This document shows, piece after piece, positions 1 through 5,013 of a DNA stretch of 5,013 nt. The notes below the pieces were generated by a model, which saw nothing but the letters and a program-made list of their open reading frames with translations, ran no database searches and was not told the origin of the DNA. Numbering within the stretch: the first letter of the stretch is position 1; every line of letters begins with the position of its first letter. Origin of the DNA: an uncultured Fidelibacterota bacterium. Its GTDB lineage: Bacteria > Fidelibacterota > Marinisomatia > Marinisomatales > UBA1611. The translations under genes and the position numbers were made by a program. The DNA lies in assembly GCA_937893835.1 (NCBI GenBank), contig CALCSS010000202.1, positions 1 through 5,013 on the forward strand, read 5' to 3'.

Positions 1-1179
1 TTTACCCTGTGTAGGGAGGAAGTCGTTCTCAGGCTTATTGACGGTTATATTTTCCTCATCTTTTATTGTGGTCTCAACAGTGGGAGCTTGACCACCTACA
101 TCCTCAACAGTGGGAGTGATGGGTCTGGCCTCTTGAGTCGTTGATTCCTCAACGGATTCGGCGCCACTCTTCTCAGGTTTTTCATCCTGAGTGGGAGCAT
201 CCTCAACGACAGGGAGCTCATCGCCTCCTATCCAATCATCATCGTCTATTTCAGGCTCGGGATCGCTCTTGTCATTTTCCGTATCATCCTTTCTGAGAAC
301 ATCCAAGAGTTTGTTGACAGCGATCTCATTATAATTCTTCTTCTTTTGTTGCAAGAGTCCGCCTGTATCGATCTTGCCTGAGATGACCCTCTGTACCATC
401 TCATCATTTATCTGGTCCTTCTCTTCGCTTATCATGGTCAATAGCAGTTGGTGGCAGAGTTGAGTGACCTTTCTTGGATAGCCTTGGGTGTTCTTATGGA
501 TCTTGACCAGTGCCCTCTCATCAAACCAGCTTCCGATACGACCACCTGTTACTTCTATGCGATGGTCGATCATTCCTCTCATGTCCTCGATCGAGATCGG
601 GCCTATCTCAAAGTCAAAGGAAATCCGGTCCTCAAAATTAGGGTACTTATGGATCATGGTGCCCATCTCGGGCTGGCCAAAGATTATTAGTTGGAGTAGC
701 TTGAACTCATCCGTCTCAAAATTCAATAGGGTCCTAAAAACATCCAACATCTCTCCAGGAAGATTCTGTCCCTCATCAATGATCAGGACCAGGGTCTTGC
801 CCTGTTCAACCCCGATCTTTAGAAGATGATTCTCAATGATGTTACGGCAGTCTTGCACTGACTCTGCGCTATCATTGAGGCCAAACAATCCAATGATATG
901 TTTTAATAGATTGATCTCAGATTCAAATTTGGGGTCGAGTATGAGGTAGAAATCAAAGTCGTCAGACTCATCCTTGAAGTTCTGGATCAGCTTTCGACTG
1001 ATGGTCGTCTTTCCTACGCCGATGCCACCGCGTATCACTGAAAGACCACGACGCATTCGAATGGCCAACTCAAGTCCCTCCAAACATTGACGGTGCGCTA
1101 CTGCAGGGTAGAATAGGTCAACATTCGGCGATGTTGAAAAGGGATCTGAGGTCAATCCGATTGAATCAAATAGATTCAA
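1..1179 (-). CDS. exeA: ExeA/GspA-family AAA+ ATPase, 3' end beyond the window
   Basis: The reading frame is open for 393 codons from a TTG at 1179 to the left edge, so the C-terminus is missing. The N-terminus (N-L-F-D-S-I-G-L-T-S-D-P-F, residues 2-14) is the typical opening of ExeA/GspA/MshM-type ATPases. Walker A is G51-x4-G56-K57-T58. Walker B is L130-V-L-I-I-D135-E136. A sensor-1-like F-G-Q-P-E lies at 167-171 and a sensor-2-like G-Y-P-R-K at 233-237. From about residue 298 an acidic, Pro/Thr/Glu-rich linker begins (D312-D315, repeated P-T-V-E), with no membrane segment before the edge. In known members the ATPase acts in the cytoplasm, and a membrane helix and peptidoglycan-binding or SPOR-like region may follow; here that part is unseen. 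Family members support assembly of type II secretion or type IV pilus machinery through the cell wall. It is probably co-transcribed with the membrane protein gene 18 nt upstream. The family call is strong; the exact role and symbol are tentative. Confidence 0.88.
   Translation of the reverse strand, partial: MNLFDSIGLTSDPFSTSPNVDLFYPAVAHRQCLEGLELAIRMRRGLSVIRGGIGVGKTTISRKLIQNFKDESDDFDFYLILDPKFESEINLLKHIIGLFGLNDSAESVQDCRNIIENHLLKIGVEQGKTLVLIIDEGQNLPGEMLDVFRTLLNFETDEFKLLQLIIFGQPEMGTMIHKYPNFEDRISFDFEIGPISIEDMRGMIDHRIEVTGGRIGSWFDERALVKIHKNTQGYPRKVTQLCHQLLLTMISEEKDQINDEMVQRVISGKIDTGGLLQQKKKNYNEIAVNKLLDVLRKDDTENDKSDPEPEIDDDDWIGGDELPVVEDAPTQDEKPEKSGAESVEESTTQEARPITPTVEDVGGQAPTVETTIKDEENITVNKPENDFLPTQGK
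73..116. repeat. Short direct repeat coding for P-T-V-E in the ATPase linker
   Basis: The 14-mer ctcaacagtgggag occurs at 73-86 and again at 103-116, a period of 30 nt (10 codons, in phase). The core agtgggag recurs at 190-197, also in phase. On the coding strand the copies read A-P-T-V-E (365-369), T-P-T-V-E (355-359) and A-P-T-Q (328-331). This looks like slippage-type expansion of a disordered acidic linker between the ATPase and whatever C-terminal domain lies beyond the edge. Confidence 0.7.
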
Positions 1180-1187
1180 TGAAAATT

Positions 1188-1191
1188 CTCC
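1188..1191 (-). promoter_or_regulatory. Ribosome binding site deciding the TTG start of the ExeA-like gene
   Basis: On the minus strand GGAG lies 8 nt before the TTG at 1179-1177. No ATG or GTG start with a comparable site is present near the N-terminus. The first internal Met is residue 42, inside the region that aligns with the family, which would delete conserved sequence just before Walker A. The TTG start is therefore well supported. The site lies in the 18-nt gap after the TAA of the upstream membrane protein gene, so re-initiation by the same ribosomes is plausible. Confidence 0.75.
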
Positions 1192-1197
1192 GGTTGT

Positions 1198-1629
1198 TTA
1201 TATTGAAAATGTTAAGTAGGTCCAGACCATGAATCCCGACGCTAACAGGAGAAAAATGCCGATCAAGACTCGATGCTTGAAGAAGAATGCATCGGTCATA
1301 TAAAGCTTATTGGCCTGTCGTTCTGCCTGTAGGATCGTATTTGGTGATACCAGAAGTAGGGTGCCAAACGCAGCAGCGGTGATGGCTATGACCAAGAAGA
1401 CGACATCTTGCAGTTGGTCAGTAGCGTAGGTATATCCTAAGAATGCTGATGCGCATAGCATGGCTATTCCAATAGGGATCCTATTGTTTAATAGCGCAGT
1501 GTCAGTCATGAAAAGGCGATTGGCCTGTCGTTCTGCCTTTAACACCAATGAAGGAGCAAAGATCATTAGTATGCCAAATACTGCAGACACTAAACCTATG
1601 CATAATATAATAACCATGGGATCTACCAT
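1198..1629 (-). CDS. Unrecognised four-helix membrane protein with a tandem internal duplication
   Basis: I do not recognise a named family. The 143 residues form two copies of a ~70-residue unit. By hand, residues 19-70 and 89-140 align without gaps at 25 of 52 identities. Each unit has a membrane helix (about 5-25 and 76-94), the polar motif A-E-R-Q-A-N-[RK]-L-x-M-T-D (32-43 and 102-113), then R-x2-I-G-I and a second helix (about 51-70 and 121-141). Four helices with an even count place both termini on the same side and both AERQAN loops on the other side or membrane surface. The ATG at 1629 has GAGG 7 nt upstream (1637-1640), which favours it over Met5. No signal peptide cleavage site is evident. 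The TAA is followed after 18 nt by the ExeA-like ATPase gene, so the two are likely translated from one message, and a role as membrane partner of that ATPase is a reasonable inference. ExeA normally works with ExeB, but this protein does not resemble ExeB. Confidence 0.82.
   Translation of the reverse strand: MVDPMVIILCIGLVSAVFGILMIFAPSLVLKAERQANRLFMTDTALLNNRIPIGIAMLCASAFLGYTYATDQLQDVVFLVIAITAAAFGTLLLVSPNTILQAERQANKLYMTDAFFFKHRVLIGIFLLLASGFMVWTYLTFSI
1309..1538. repeat. Internal gene duplication marked by two identical 20-bp segments
   Basis: The same 20 bases, attggcctgtcgttctgcct, occur at 1309-1328 and 1519-1538, a period of 210 nt, exactly 70 codons. They encode the AERQAN motif with identical codons in both copies. 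The flanking sequence has diverged much more, so this is the best preserved core of the tandem duplication inside the membrane protein gene. Confidence 0.85.
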
Positions 1630-1682
1630 GCCAAGACCTCTGAATTTATCGTTAATTGGATCGTATCTTATCTCTAACCATT

Positions 1683-1704
1683 AAAAAGGGGGGTTACCCC
1701 TTTT
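1683..1704 (-). terminator. Rho-independent terminator-like hairpin after the phospho-lyase gene
   Basis: A perfect 8-bp stem pairs AAAAGGGG (1684-1691) with CCCCTTTT (1697-1704) around a 5-nt loop. An alternative register pairs GGGG with CCCC around TTA. On the minus strand the stem ends in a run of five Ts, as expected for intrinsic termination about 60 nt past the lyase stop codon. The A and T tracts are symmetric, so it could also act in the other direction, but no plus-strand gene is seen running into it. If it works, the membrane protein and ATPase genes need their own promoter between it and 1640. Confidence 0.6.
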
Positions 1705-1763
1705 GCCAGGTCAATTAATTTAAGGAAAATTATAGACAAAGATAACCTTCTAACCAAGTATTG

Positions 1764-3065
1764 TTATTTTTTCCAATTTTTATTGTTTGAGAGGACCTTG
1801 TCCAATGTCTCAACTAAGAGCAGGGCATTGGAGCGGTCAAATACCATGGGAGGTTTTATCTTGATCACATTATGGTCTGGCCCATCTGAACCTAGTAGTA
1901 TCCCTCTGTGCATCATCTCATCTACTATTTGCTTGGCTGCTTGTGGATGAGGCTCTAGAGTGTCCATGTCCTTGATCATCTCGATTCCAACAAATAGGCC
2001 AATTCCCCTGACATCGCCTATTATATCATGATCGGAGCCTAGTTCCATGAGAAGAGATCTCAATTCATTGCCAACTTCAAGGGCATTCTGCTGGAGCCCT
2101 TCCTCCTCGATAACATTCAGTACCGCATGCCCGACCGCACAGGATACAGGGTTGCCTCCAAATGAGTTAAAGTATTCCATGCCATTATTGAATTCATCTG
2201 ATATCTCATCATTGGTCACCACAACTGAAAGTGGGTGTCCATTTCCTATTGATTTTCCCAGGGTCACTATGTCTGGGGTCACCTCTTGGGTCTCAAAGCC
2301 CCAGAAGTGTTCGCCCATTCGTCCGAAGCCGATCTGTATCTCATCTGCAATGCATAGCCCGTTGGCCTTTCTTATCACATCGAAGGACTCTGACAAGAAT
2401 CCCTTCGGGGGGACCAGTTGTCCGCCACAGCCCATGACAGACTCGACCATGAACGCAGAGACCCTCTTGTCCTCCGATCGCAATCTCTCGATAATATTCT
2501 TTACCTCACCGGCATACATTGGTCCTGAATTAGGCCCCCGGTAAAGGCCACGAAAAGGGTCGGGCATTGGTACCACGTGGACATACTCAGGAGGGCCTTG
2601 CCCCCCTGGCCCATCATGCTTGTAGGGACTGACCTCTATGAGAGATGTCAGATGCCCGTGGTATGCTCCGCCTAGGACAATGGTCTCCTTGCTATTTGAA
2701 TGGTGTCGTGCAATCCGGAGTGCCAGATCATTGGACTCGCTCCCTGAATTTGTGAAAAAGCATCTATTGAGACCTGCCGGTAGCTTGTCTGTCAAAGCAC
2801 GAGCATAGTCTGTGATCGTCTCATCAAGGTATCGAGTGTTCGTGTTTAGTCTATTGAGTTGTTCATTGGCCGCCTCGATCACCTTTGGATGGCAGTGTCC
2901 AACATGTTGTATGTTGTTCACCGCATCAAGATACTCGTGACCTTTGCTGTCGTAGAGGTATTGTCCTTTTCCACTCACAATGTGCAGAGGCCTATCATAT
3001 GACAGACTAAAGGATGGACTTAGATATTTATCCCGAAGTTCTTGTAGTGATCGATTATCTGGCAT
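1764..3065 (-). CDS. PLP-dependent phospho-lyase of the ethanolamine-phosphate / phosphohydroxylysine type (class-III aminotransferase fold)
   Basis: The 433-residue protein has the full class-III fold: S-G-S-E at 107-110 (cofactor phosphate), Y135-H136-G (ring stacking), D241 in A-D-E (pyridine nitrogen) and the Schiff-base lysine K271 in L-G-K-S-I-G-N-G-H-P. Throughout, the wording matches the animal ETNPPL/PHYKPL enzymes rather than ordinary GABA or ornithine transaminases: N-N-I-Q-H-V-G-H-C-H-P (50-60), L-N-T-N-T-R-Y-L (73-80), A-Y-H-G-H-L-T-S-L-I-E-V-S-P-Y-K (134-149), M-E-Y-F-N-S-F-G-G-N-P (296-306) and D-G-P-D-H-N-V-I-K-I-K-P-P (394-406). Such enzymes eliminate phosphate and ammonia from a phosphorylated amino alcohol to give an aldehyde and do not transaminate. 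A Gly/Pro-rich stretch at 151-159 sits where animal enzymes have a different loop. The ATG overlaps the end of the upstream kinase by 11 nt with only a weak Shine-Dalgarno, implying translational coupling. The substrate (phosphoethanolamine, phosphohydroxylysine or another) is not settled by sequence. Confidence 0.9.
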   Translation of the reverse strand: MPDNRSLQELRDKYLSPSFSLSYDRPLHIVSGKGQYLYDSKGHEYLDAVNNIQHVGHCHPKVIEAANEQLNRLNTNTRYLDETITDYARALTDKLPAGLNRCFFTNSGSESNDLALRIARHHSNSKETIVLGGAYHGHLTSLIEVSPYKHDGPGGQGPPEYVHVVPMPDPFRGLYRGPNSGPMYAGEVKNIIERLRSEDKRVSAFMVESVMGCGGQLVPPKGFLSESFDVIRKANGLCIADEIQIGFGRMGEHFWGFETQEVTPDIVTLGKSIGNGHPLSVVVTNDEISDEFNNGMEYFNSFGGNPVSCAVGHAVLNVIEEEGLQQNALEVGNELRSLLMELGSDHDIIGDVRGIGLFVGIEMIKDMDTLEPHPQAAKQIVDEMMHRGILLGSDGPDHNVIKIKPPMVFDRSNALLLVETLDKVLSNNKNWKK

Positions 3066-4053
3066 GCTCTGTAAGTTTATTTGCCCACTCGTTAAGGTCC
3101 TGGCACTGCATTTTTTTCAAGAGCCTCCATGCAGGGGCCTCCGAAATGACCAGATACTCATTCTCTGGGAACAATCTTTTCCTCCACGAGGCCATCAGGA
3201 CCGTCACACACAGCCTCAGGCACATCAGATGGACCACGGACATGAGCTCAGCATCATTTAGCCGGTATGTCGATCTGTAGCCAGACAGCATGGCCGCCAT
3301 ATGGGGCAACGCATCTTCCTTATTTAGATTTATATAGGCCATGCAGACTGCTGGATCCATTACCGTATACGAATAGACCATATCACCAAAATCTATTATT
3401 CCAATTGTCTCTCCCCTATCATTTACAAGGATATTGTGGTCGTTGCCATCATTATGTATGATCGACATCCTGAGTCTGTGGGCCAAGGGGCCTATATCCT
3501 TTTCGAATACATTCATAAAGTGTTCGATCATCCTTCGATCATTGCTGGATTCAATGTATCTTAGCTTGTCTTCCATAAGATCTAGCTGGCGTGCATCCCA
3601 ATGAAATTTCCGATGAGCACCAGGATGTTCAAACCCATGAAGGGAGCTTGTCAGTCTTCCAAGAAAGATCCCCATTCCTTCATATCCATCTTTTGACAAT
3701 TCACTATCGCTTAGAAAAGACCCTTCTATGTATCTCATCATACGGATCATGAAGGACCGTCCGTTCTTTTCCTCTATTATGATTGGGCCCATTCGCTTTG
3801 GAACTTGGATGGAAGGGTCGATCTTTGATATATGATCCACTGCCTTGTCCTGTAGATCTAGGGTGGATTCATCCTCCATCGGATTGGATACCTTCACGAT
3901 ATACCTGCCACCAGCGTGCTCCATCAGAAAGTTCTGATCCCTGTCACTAAAGAGTTCTGTCATGTTTCCATCAAGGTCGCGCTCCCTCTTTAGGATCTCG
4001 GAGATCTCCTCAGTGATGAATGATGGCGGCTTGGCGTTGAACACGGATTGCAT
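3055..4053 (-). CDS. Hydroxylysine-kinase-like small-molecule kinase (APH/choline kinase fold)
   Basis: The 332 residues match the HYKK (AGPHD1) type of aminoglycoside-phosphotransferase-fold kinase. S-D-R-D-Q-N-F (36-42) corresponds to the nucleotide-loop S-x-D-D-Q-N-F of HYKK, and K54 in Y-I-V-K-V-S-N is the ATP-binding lysine. The catalytic loop is I-I-H200-N-D202-G-N-D-H-N207, and the metal site is I-I-D221-F-G-D224. L-F-P-E-N-E-Y (294-300) near the C-terminus matches HYKK Y-P-E-N-K-D-Y. In HYKK the enzyme uses a nucleoside triphosphate to phosphorylate 5-hydroxylysine; together with the lyase encoded next this makes a two-step route from a hydroxylated amine to an aldehyde, phosphate and ammonia. 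The loop reads H-N-D rather than the common H-G-D, but the catalytic Asp is kept. The ATG at 4053 has no clear Shine-Dalgarno. I keep it because the N-terminal P-S-F-I-T-E-E segment aligns with the start of HYKK; Met31 would remove it. The exact substrate is inferred only from the family. Confidence 0.86.
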   Translation of the reverse strand: MQSVFNAKPPSFITEEISEILKRERDLDGNMTELFSDRDQNFLMEHAGGRYIVKVSNPMEDESTLDLQDKAVDHISKIDPSIQVPKRMGPIIIEEKNGRSFMIRMMRYIEGSFLSDSELSKDGYEGMGIFLGRLTSSLHGFEHPGAHRKFHWDARQLDLMEDKLRYIESSNDRRMIEHFMNVFEKDIGPLAHRLRMSIIHNDGNDHNILVNDRGETIGIIDFGDMVYSYTVMDPAVCMAYINLNKEDALPHMAAMLSGYRSTYRLNDAELMSVVHLMCLRLCVTVLMASWRKRLFPENEYLVISEAPAWRLLKKMQCQDLNEWANKLTEHAR

Positions 4054-4200
4054 ATGGGTGAAAATAAAAGAACCTGTTCAAATAAAAAATTCCATTTTTC
4101 TGTAACATAATGAATCAACTTTTTCTTATTCTACTGAAAAAATGTAAAATAATGTGACACTTATCATTTTTTTTATTAAGTTTGAACGAATTCGAGGTAA

Positions 4201-4229
4201 ATGGTCACCCAAGATAATTTGGGGACCAT
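4201..4229 (+). promoter_or_regulatory. Imperfect inverted repeat just upstream of the receiver gene
   Basis: ATGGTCaCCC at 4201-4210 pairs with GGGGACCAT at 4221-4229: six base pairs, one bulged A at 4207, then three more C-G pairs, around the AT-rich 10-nt segment 4211-4220. It ends 11 nt before the receiver ATG. It could be a dimer operator read as DNA or a 5'-leader hairpin in the mRNA whose 3' arm holds the purine-rich GGGGA. Which of these, if either, is not decided by the sequence. Confidence 0.45.
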
Positions 4230-4233
4230 AAAT

Positions 4234-4237
4234 AGGA
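4234..4237 (+). promoter_or_regulatory. Closely spaced Shine-Dalgarno of the receiver gene
   Basis: AGGA lies only 3 nt before the ATG at 4241, shorter than usual. An in-frame TAA at 4229-4231 excludes any longer upstream start, and the ATG at 4237 is in another frame. The next in-frame candidates are GTG at 4265 and Met31; neither has a visible site, and Met31 would remove the first beta strand of the receiver. The start at 4241 therefore stands, possibly with inefficient initiation. Confidence 0.5.
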
Positions 4238-4240
4238 TGC

Positions 4241-4624
4241 ATGCCAAACAATAGTAAAAAATCTGTGTTGATCATTGATAGTGACAACGCCATAGTCAAT
4301 AATCTGACCAAACGCTTTAAAAAGCAAGACATGGTCGTGATCACTGCAAGAGATGGTTACGAAGGCTATGTTCGTGCATGTAAAGAGACCCCAGACCTTA
4401 TCATCTTAGAGGATCTGCTGTCGAGTATGAGCGGATTCAGGGTATCACGTCTATTAAAATTTGATGAACGTTTTAAAGAGATTAGAATTATAATGATAAC
4501 GAGCAATGATCTTGGAACAGTGAATGAGATGTATGAGGCCTGTGGCGCCGATGAGATCTTGAGAAAACCCTTTCGCTTCAAGGAATTGATGGAAGCGATC
4601 TCCATTGAAAGGGCAGCTCAATGA
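4241..4624 (+). CDS. Stand-alone response-regulator receiver domain with degenerate phosphorylation site
   Basis: The 127 residues are one receiver (REC) domain with no output domain. Recognisable elements are the first strand V-L-I-I-D13-S-D15, helix-1 region, P51-D-L-I-I-L-E57-D58-L-L-S-S-M-S-G65, the switch T87-S88 after I-I-M-I, and K109-P110 in I-L-R-K-P-F. The acceptor position, normally Asp in D-x-M-L-P-G-M-S-G, aligns with E57, and the proline of that motif is S61. The acidic pair near the N-terminus is D13-S14 rather than D-D. The switch Thr and the Lys are kept. This points to an atypical receiver that is constitutive or ligand-driven rather than phosphorylated; phosphorylation at neighbouring D58 cannot be excluded. 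Its stop overlaps the prepilin peptidase start by 4 nt (ATGA), tying it to type IV pilus or type II secretion. Stand-alone receivers such as PilG/PilH regulate pili elsewhere, but no orthology is claimed. Confidence 0.85.
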   Translation: MPNNSKKSVLIIDSDNAIVNNLTKRFKKQDMVVITARDGYEGYVRACKETPDLIILEDLLSSMSGFRVSRLLKFDERFKEIRIIMITSNDLGTVNEMYEACGADEILRKPFRFKELMEAISIERAAQ

Positions 4625-5013
4625 ATATGTTGCCAGACACCTTGATCATTCCGCTGCTTGCAATTGTCGGAGCTGCCTTTGGCAGTTTCCTCAATGTCGT
4701 GATCTATAGGGTGCCGATGAAGATGAGCATCATTCGACCGTCGTCCCACTGTTTCTCTTGCAAGGTCCCGATCAGGATGAGAGACAATATTCCTATTTTG
4801 GGGTACTTCCTACTGGATGGAAAATGTCGTCATTGCAAGGAGCCATTTCCAAGTCGCTATGCCTTTGTTGAGCTGATCACCTCTTTGCTGACCCTTTGTG
4901 TCTATTTGATATTTGGGATGAACCAGACATTCATCGTCTACCTTGCACTGACCTATCTGTTGATCGCGATCACATTTGTGGACATTGACCATTTCATCAT
5001 ACCCAATGGCTTT
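4621..5013 (+). CDS. pilD: Type IV prepilin peptidase / N-methyltransferase, 3' end beyond the window
   Basis: 131 codons are visible, about half of a usual PilD/GspO. The first helix holds the family signature G17-A-A-F-G-S-F-L-N-V-V-I-Y-R30. The cytoplasmic N-terminal domain follows with both zinc-type pairs, C44-x2-C47 and C69-x2-C72, between R39-P40 and D-N-I-P-I-L (55-60), then P-S-R-Y-x3-V-E-L (77-85). After a helix around 86-98, the strand ends at V120-D121-I-D-H-F-I-I-P-N129, the first catalytic aspartate motif of these inner-membrane aspartic peptidases. The second motif (G-x-G-D) lies beyond the right edge. The enzyme cleaves the leader of type IV prepilins or pseudopilins and N-methylates the new N-terminus; the four cysteines suggest the bifunctional form. 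The ATG is the first codon of the frame, overlapping the receiver stop as ATGA, so the pair is translationally coupled. Whether it serves pili, secretion or both is not decidable here. Confidence 0.95.
   Translation, partial: MNMLPDTLIIPLLAIVGAAFGSFLNVVIYRVPMKMSIIRPSSHCFSCKVPIRMRDNIPILGYFLLDGKCRHCKEPFPSRYAFVELITSLLTLCVYLIFGMNQTFIVYLALTYLLIAITFVDIDHFIIPNGF

Larger units (their letters stand above)
4054..4240. promoter_or_regulatory. AT-rich divergent intergenic region between the kinase and receiver genes
   Basis: These 187 nt separate the minus-strand kinase start from the plus-strand receiver start and must hold promoters for both transcription units. The sequence has long A and T runs, e.g. 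4084-4089 and 4167-4174. A small A/T hairpin (AAAAAT at 4085-4090, ATTTTT at 4094-4099) looks too weak to terminate. I could not find a -35/-10 pair with good spacing on either strand, so no exact promoter is called. A palindrome cgaattcg lies at 4187-4194. Confidence 0.55.

Noticed and set aside
448..829. Two plus-strand open frames of 80 and 113 codons
   Set aside because: They lie wholly opposite the ExeA-like ATPase coding sequence, lack ribosome binding sites and show no recognisable protein motif.
2047..2544. Plus-strand open frame of 165 codons opposite the phospho-lyase gene
   Set aside because: It is antisense to a strongly conserved enzyme including its cofactor-binding region; its composition is Ser/Pro/Thr-rich as expected from the reverse strand.
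1764..3065. Reading the PLP enzyme as a GABA or ornithine aminotransferase
   Set aside because: The fold is the same, but the distinctive segments match the ETNPPL/PHYKPL phospho-lyases, and the adjacent HYKK-like kinase supports a phosphorylated substrate.
2980..3461. Plus-strand frames of 93, 88 and 64 codons opposite the lyase start and kinase
   Set aside because: All overlap conserved coding sequence on the minus strand and show no family features.
3055..4053. Reading the kinase as an antibiotic (aminoglycoside) resistance gene
   Set aside because: It shares only the general APH fold; the nucleotide loop, catalytic loop context and C-terminal motif match the hydroxylysine-kinase group, and the partner gene is metabolic.
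4085..4099. A/T hairpin in the divergent intergenic region as a terminator
   Set aside because: The stem has no G-C pairs and both flanking genes point away from it, so there is no transcript for it to end.
4126..4605. Minus-strand frames of 72 and 79 codons across and opposite the receiver gene
   Set aside because: They mirror the receiver coding sequence and intergenic AT-rich DNA; the receiver frame is clearly the real one.
4810..4992. Minus-strand frame of 60 codons at the right edge
   Set aside because: It is antisense to the zinc-binding and catalytic region of the prepilin peptidase.

Overview
The window looks like chromosomal DNA from a Gram-negative-type bacterium. The bacterial assignment rests on a type IV prepilin peptidase (PilD/GspO) at the right edge and an ExeA/GspA-type AAA+ ATPase at the left edge. 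Both belong to type IV pilus or type II secretion biology. Base composition is moderate, arginine codons AGG/AGA are frequent, and intergenic gaps are short and AT-rich. The species cannot be fixed from this sequence. No tRNA, rRNA, CRISPR array, insertion sequence or phage gene was seen.

Layout, left to right. (1) Positions 1-1179, minus strand: the ExeA-like ATPase, starting at TTG and running off the left edge inside a long acidic, Pro/Thr/Glu-rich linker. (2) 1198-1629, minus: a 143-residue four-helix membrane protein made of two tandem copies of a ~70-residue unit, each with the motif AERQAN-[RK]-L-x-MTD. It lies 18 nt upstream of the ATPase gene and is probably co-transcribed with it. 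(3) 1630-1763: a gap holding a terminator-like hairpin. (4) 1764-3065, minus: a class-III-fold PLP enzyme very close to the ethanolamine-phosphate / 5-phosphohydroxylysine phospho-lyase family. (5) 3055-4053, minus: a hydroxylysine-kinase-like small-molecule kinase overlapping the lyase start by 11 nt. (6) 4054-4240: an AT-rich divergent intergenic region with an imperfect hairpin just before the next gene. (7) 4241-4624, plus: a stand-alone receiver domain in which the phospho-acceptor Asp is replaced by Glu. (8) 4621-5013, plus: the prepilin peptidase, overlapping the receiver by 4 nt (ATGA) and cut by the right edge.

How they work together. The kinase and lyase form a self-contained two-step catabolic module: phosphorylate the hydroxyl of an amino alcohol or hydroxy-amino acid, then eliminate phosphate and ammonia to give an aldehyde. 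This module sits between two groups of envelope-machinery genes. Receiver plus PilD is one translationally coupled group. The duplicated membrane protein plus ExeA-like ATPase is the other, which suggests the membrane protein is a partner of the ATPase in cell-wall or pilus/secretion assembly (inference). The least explained items are the duplicated membrane protein and the degenerate receiver.
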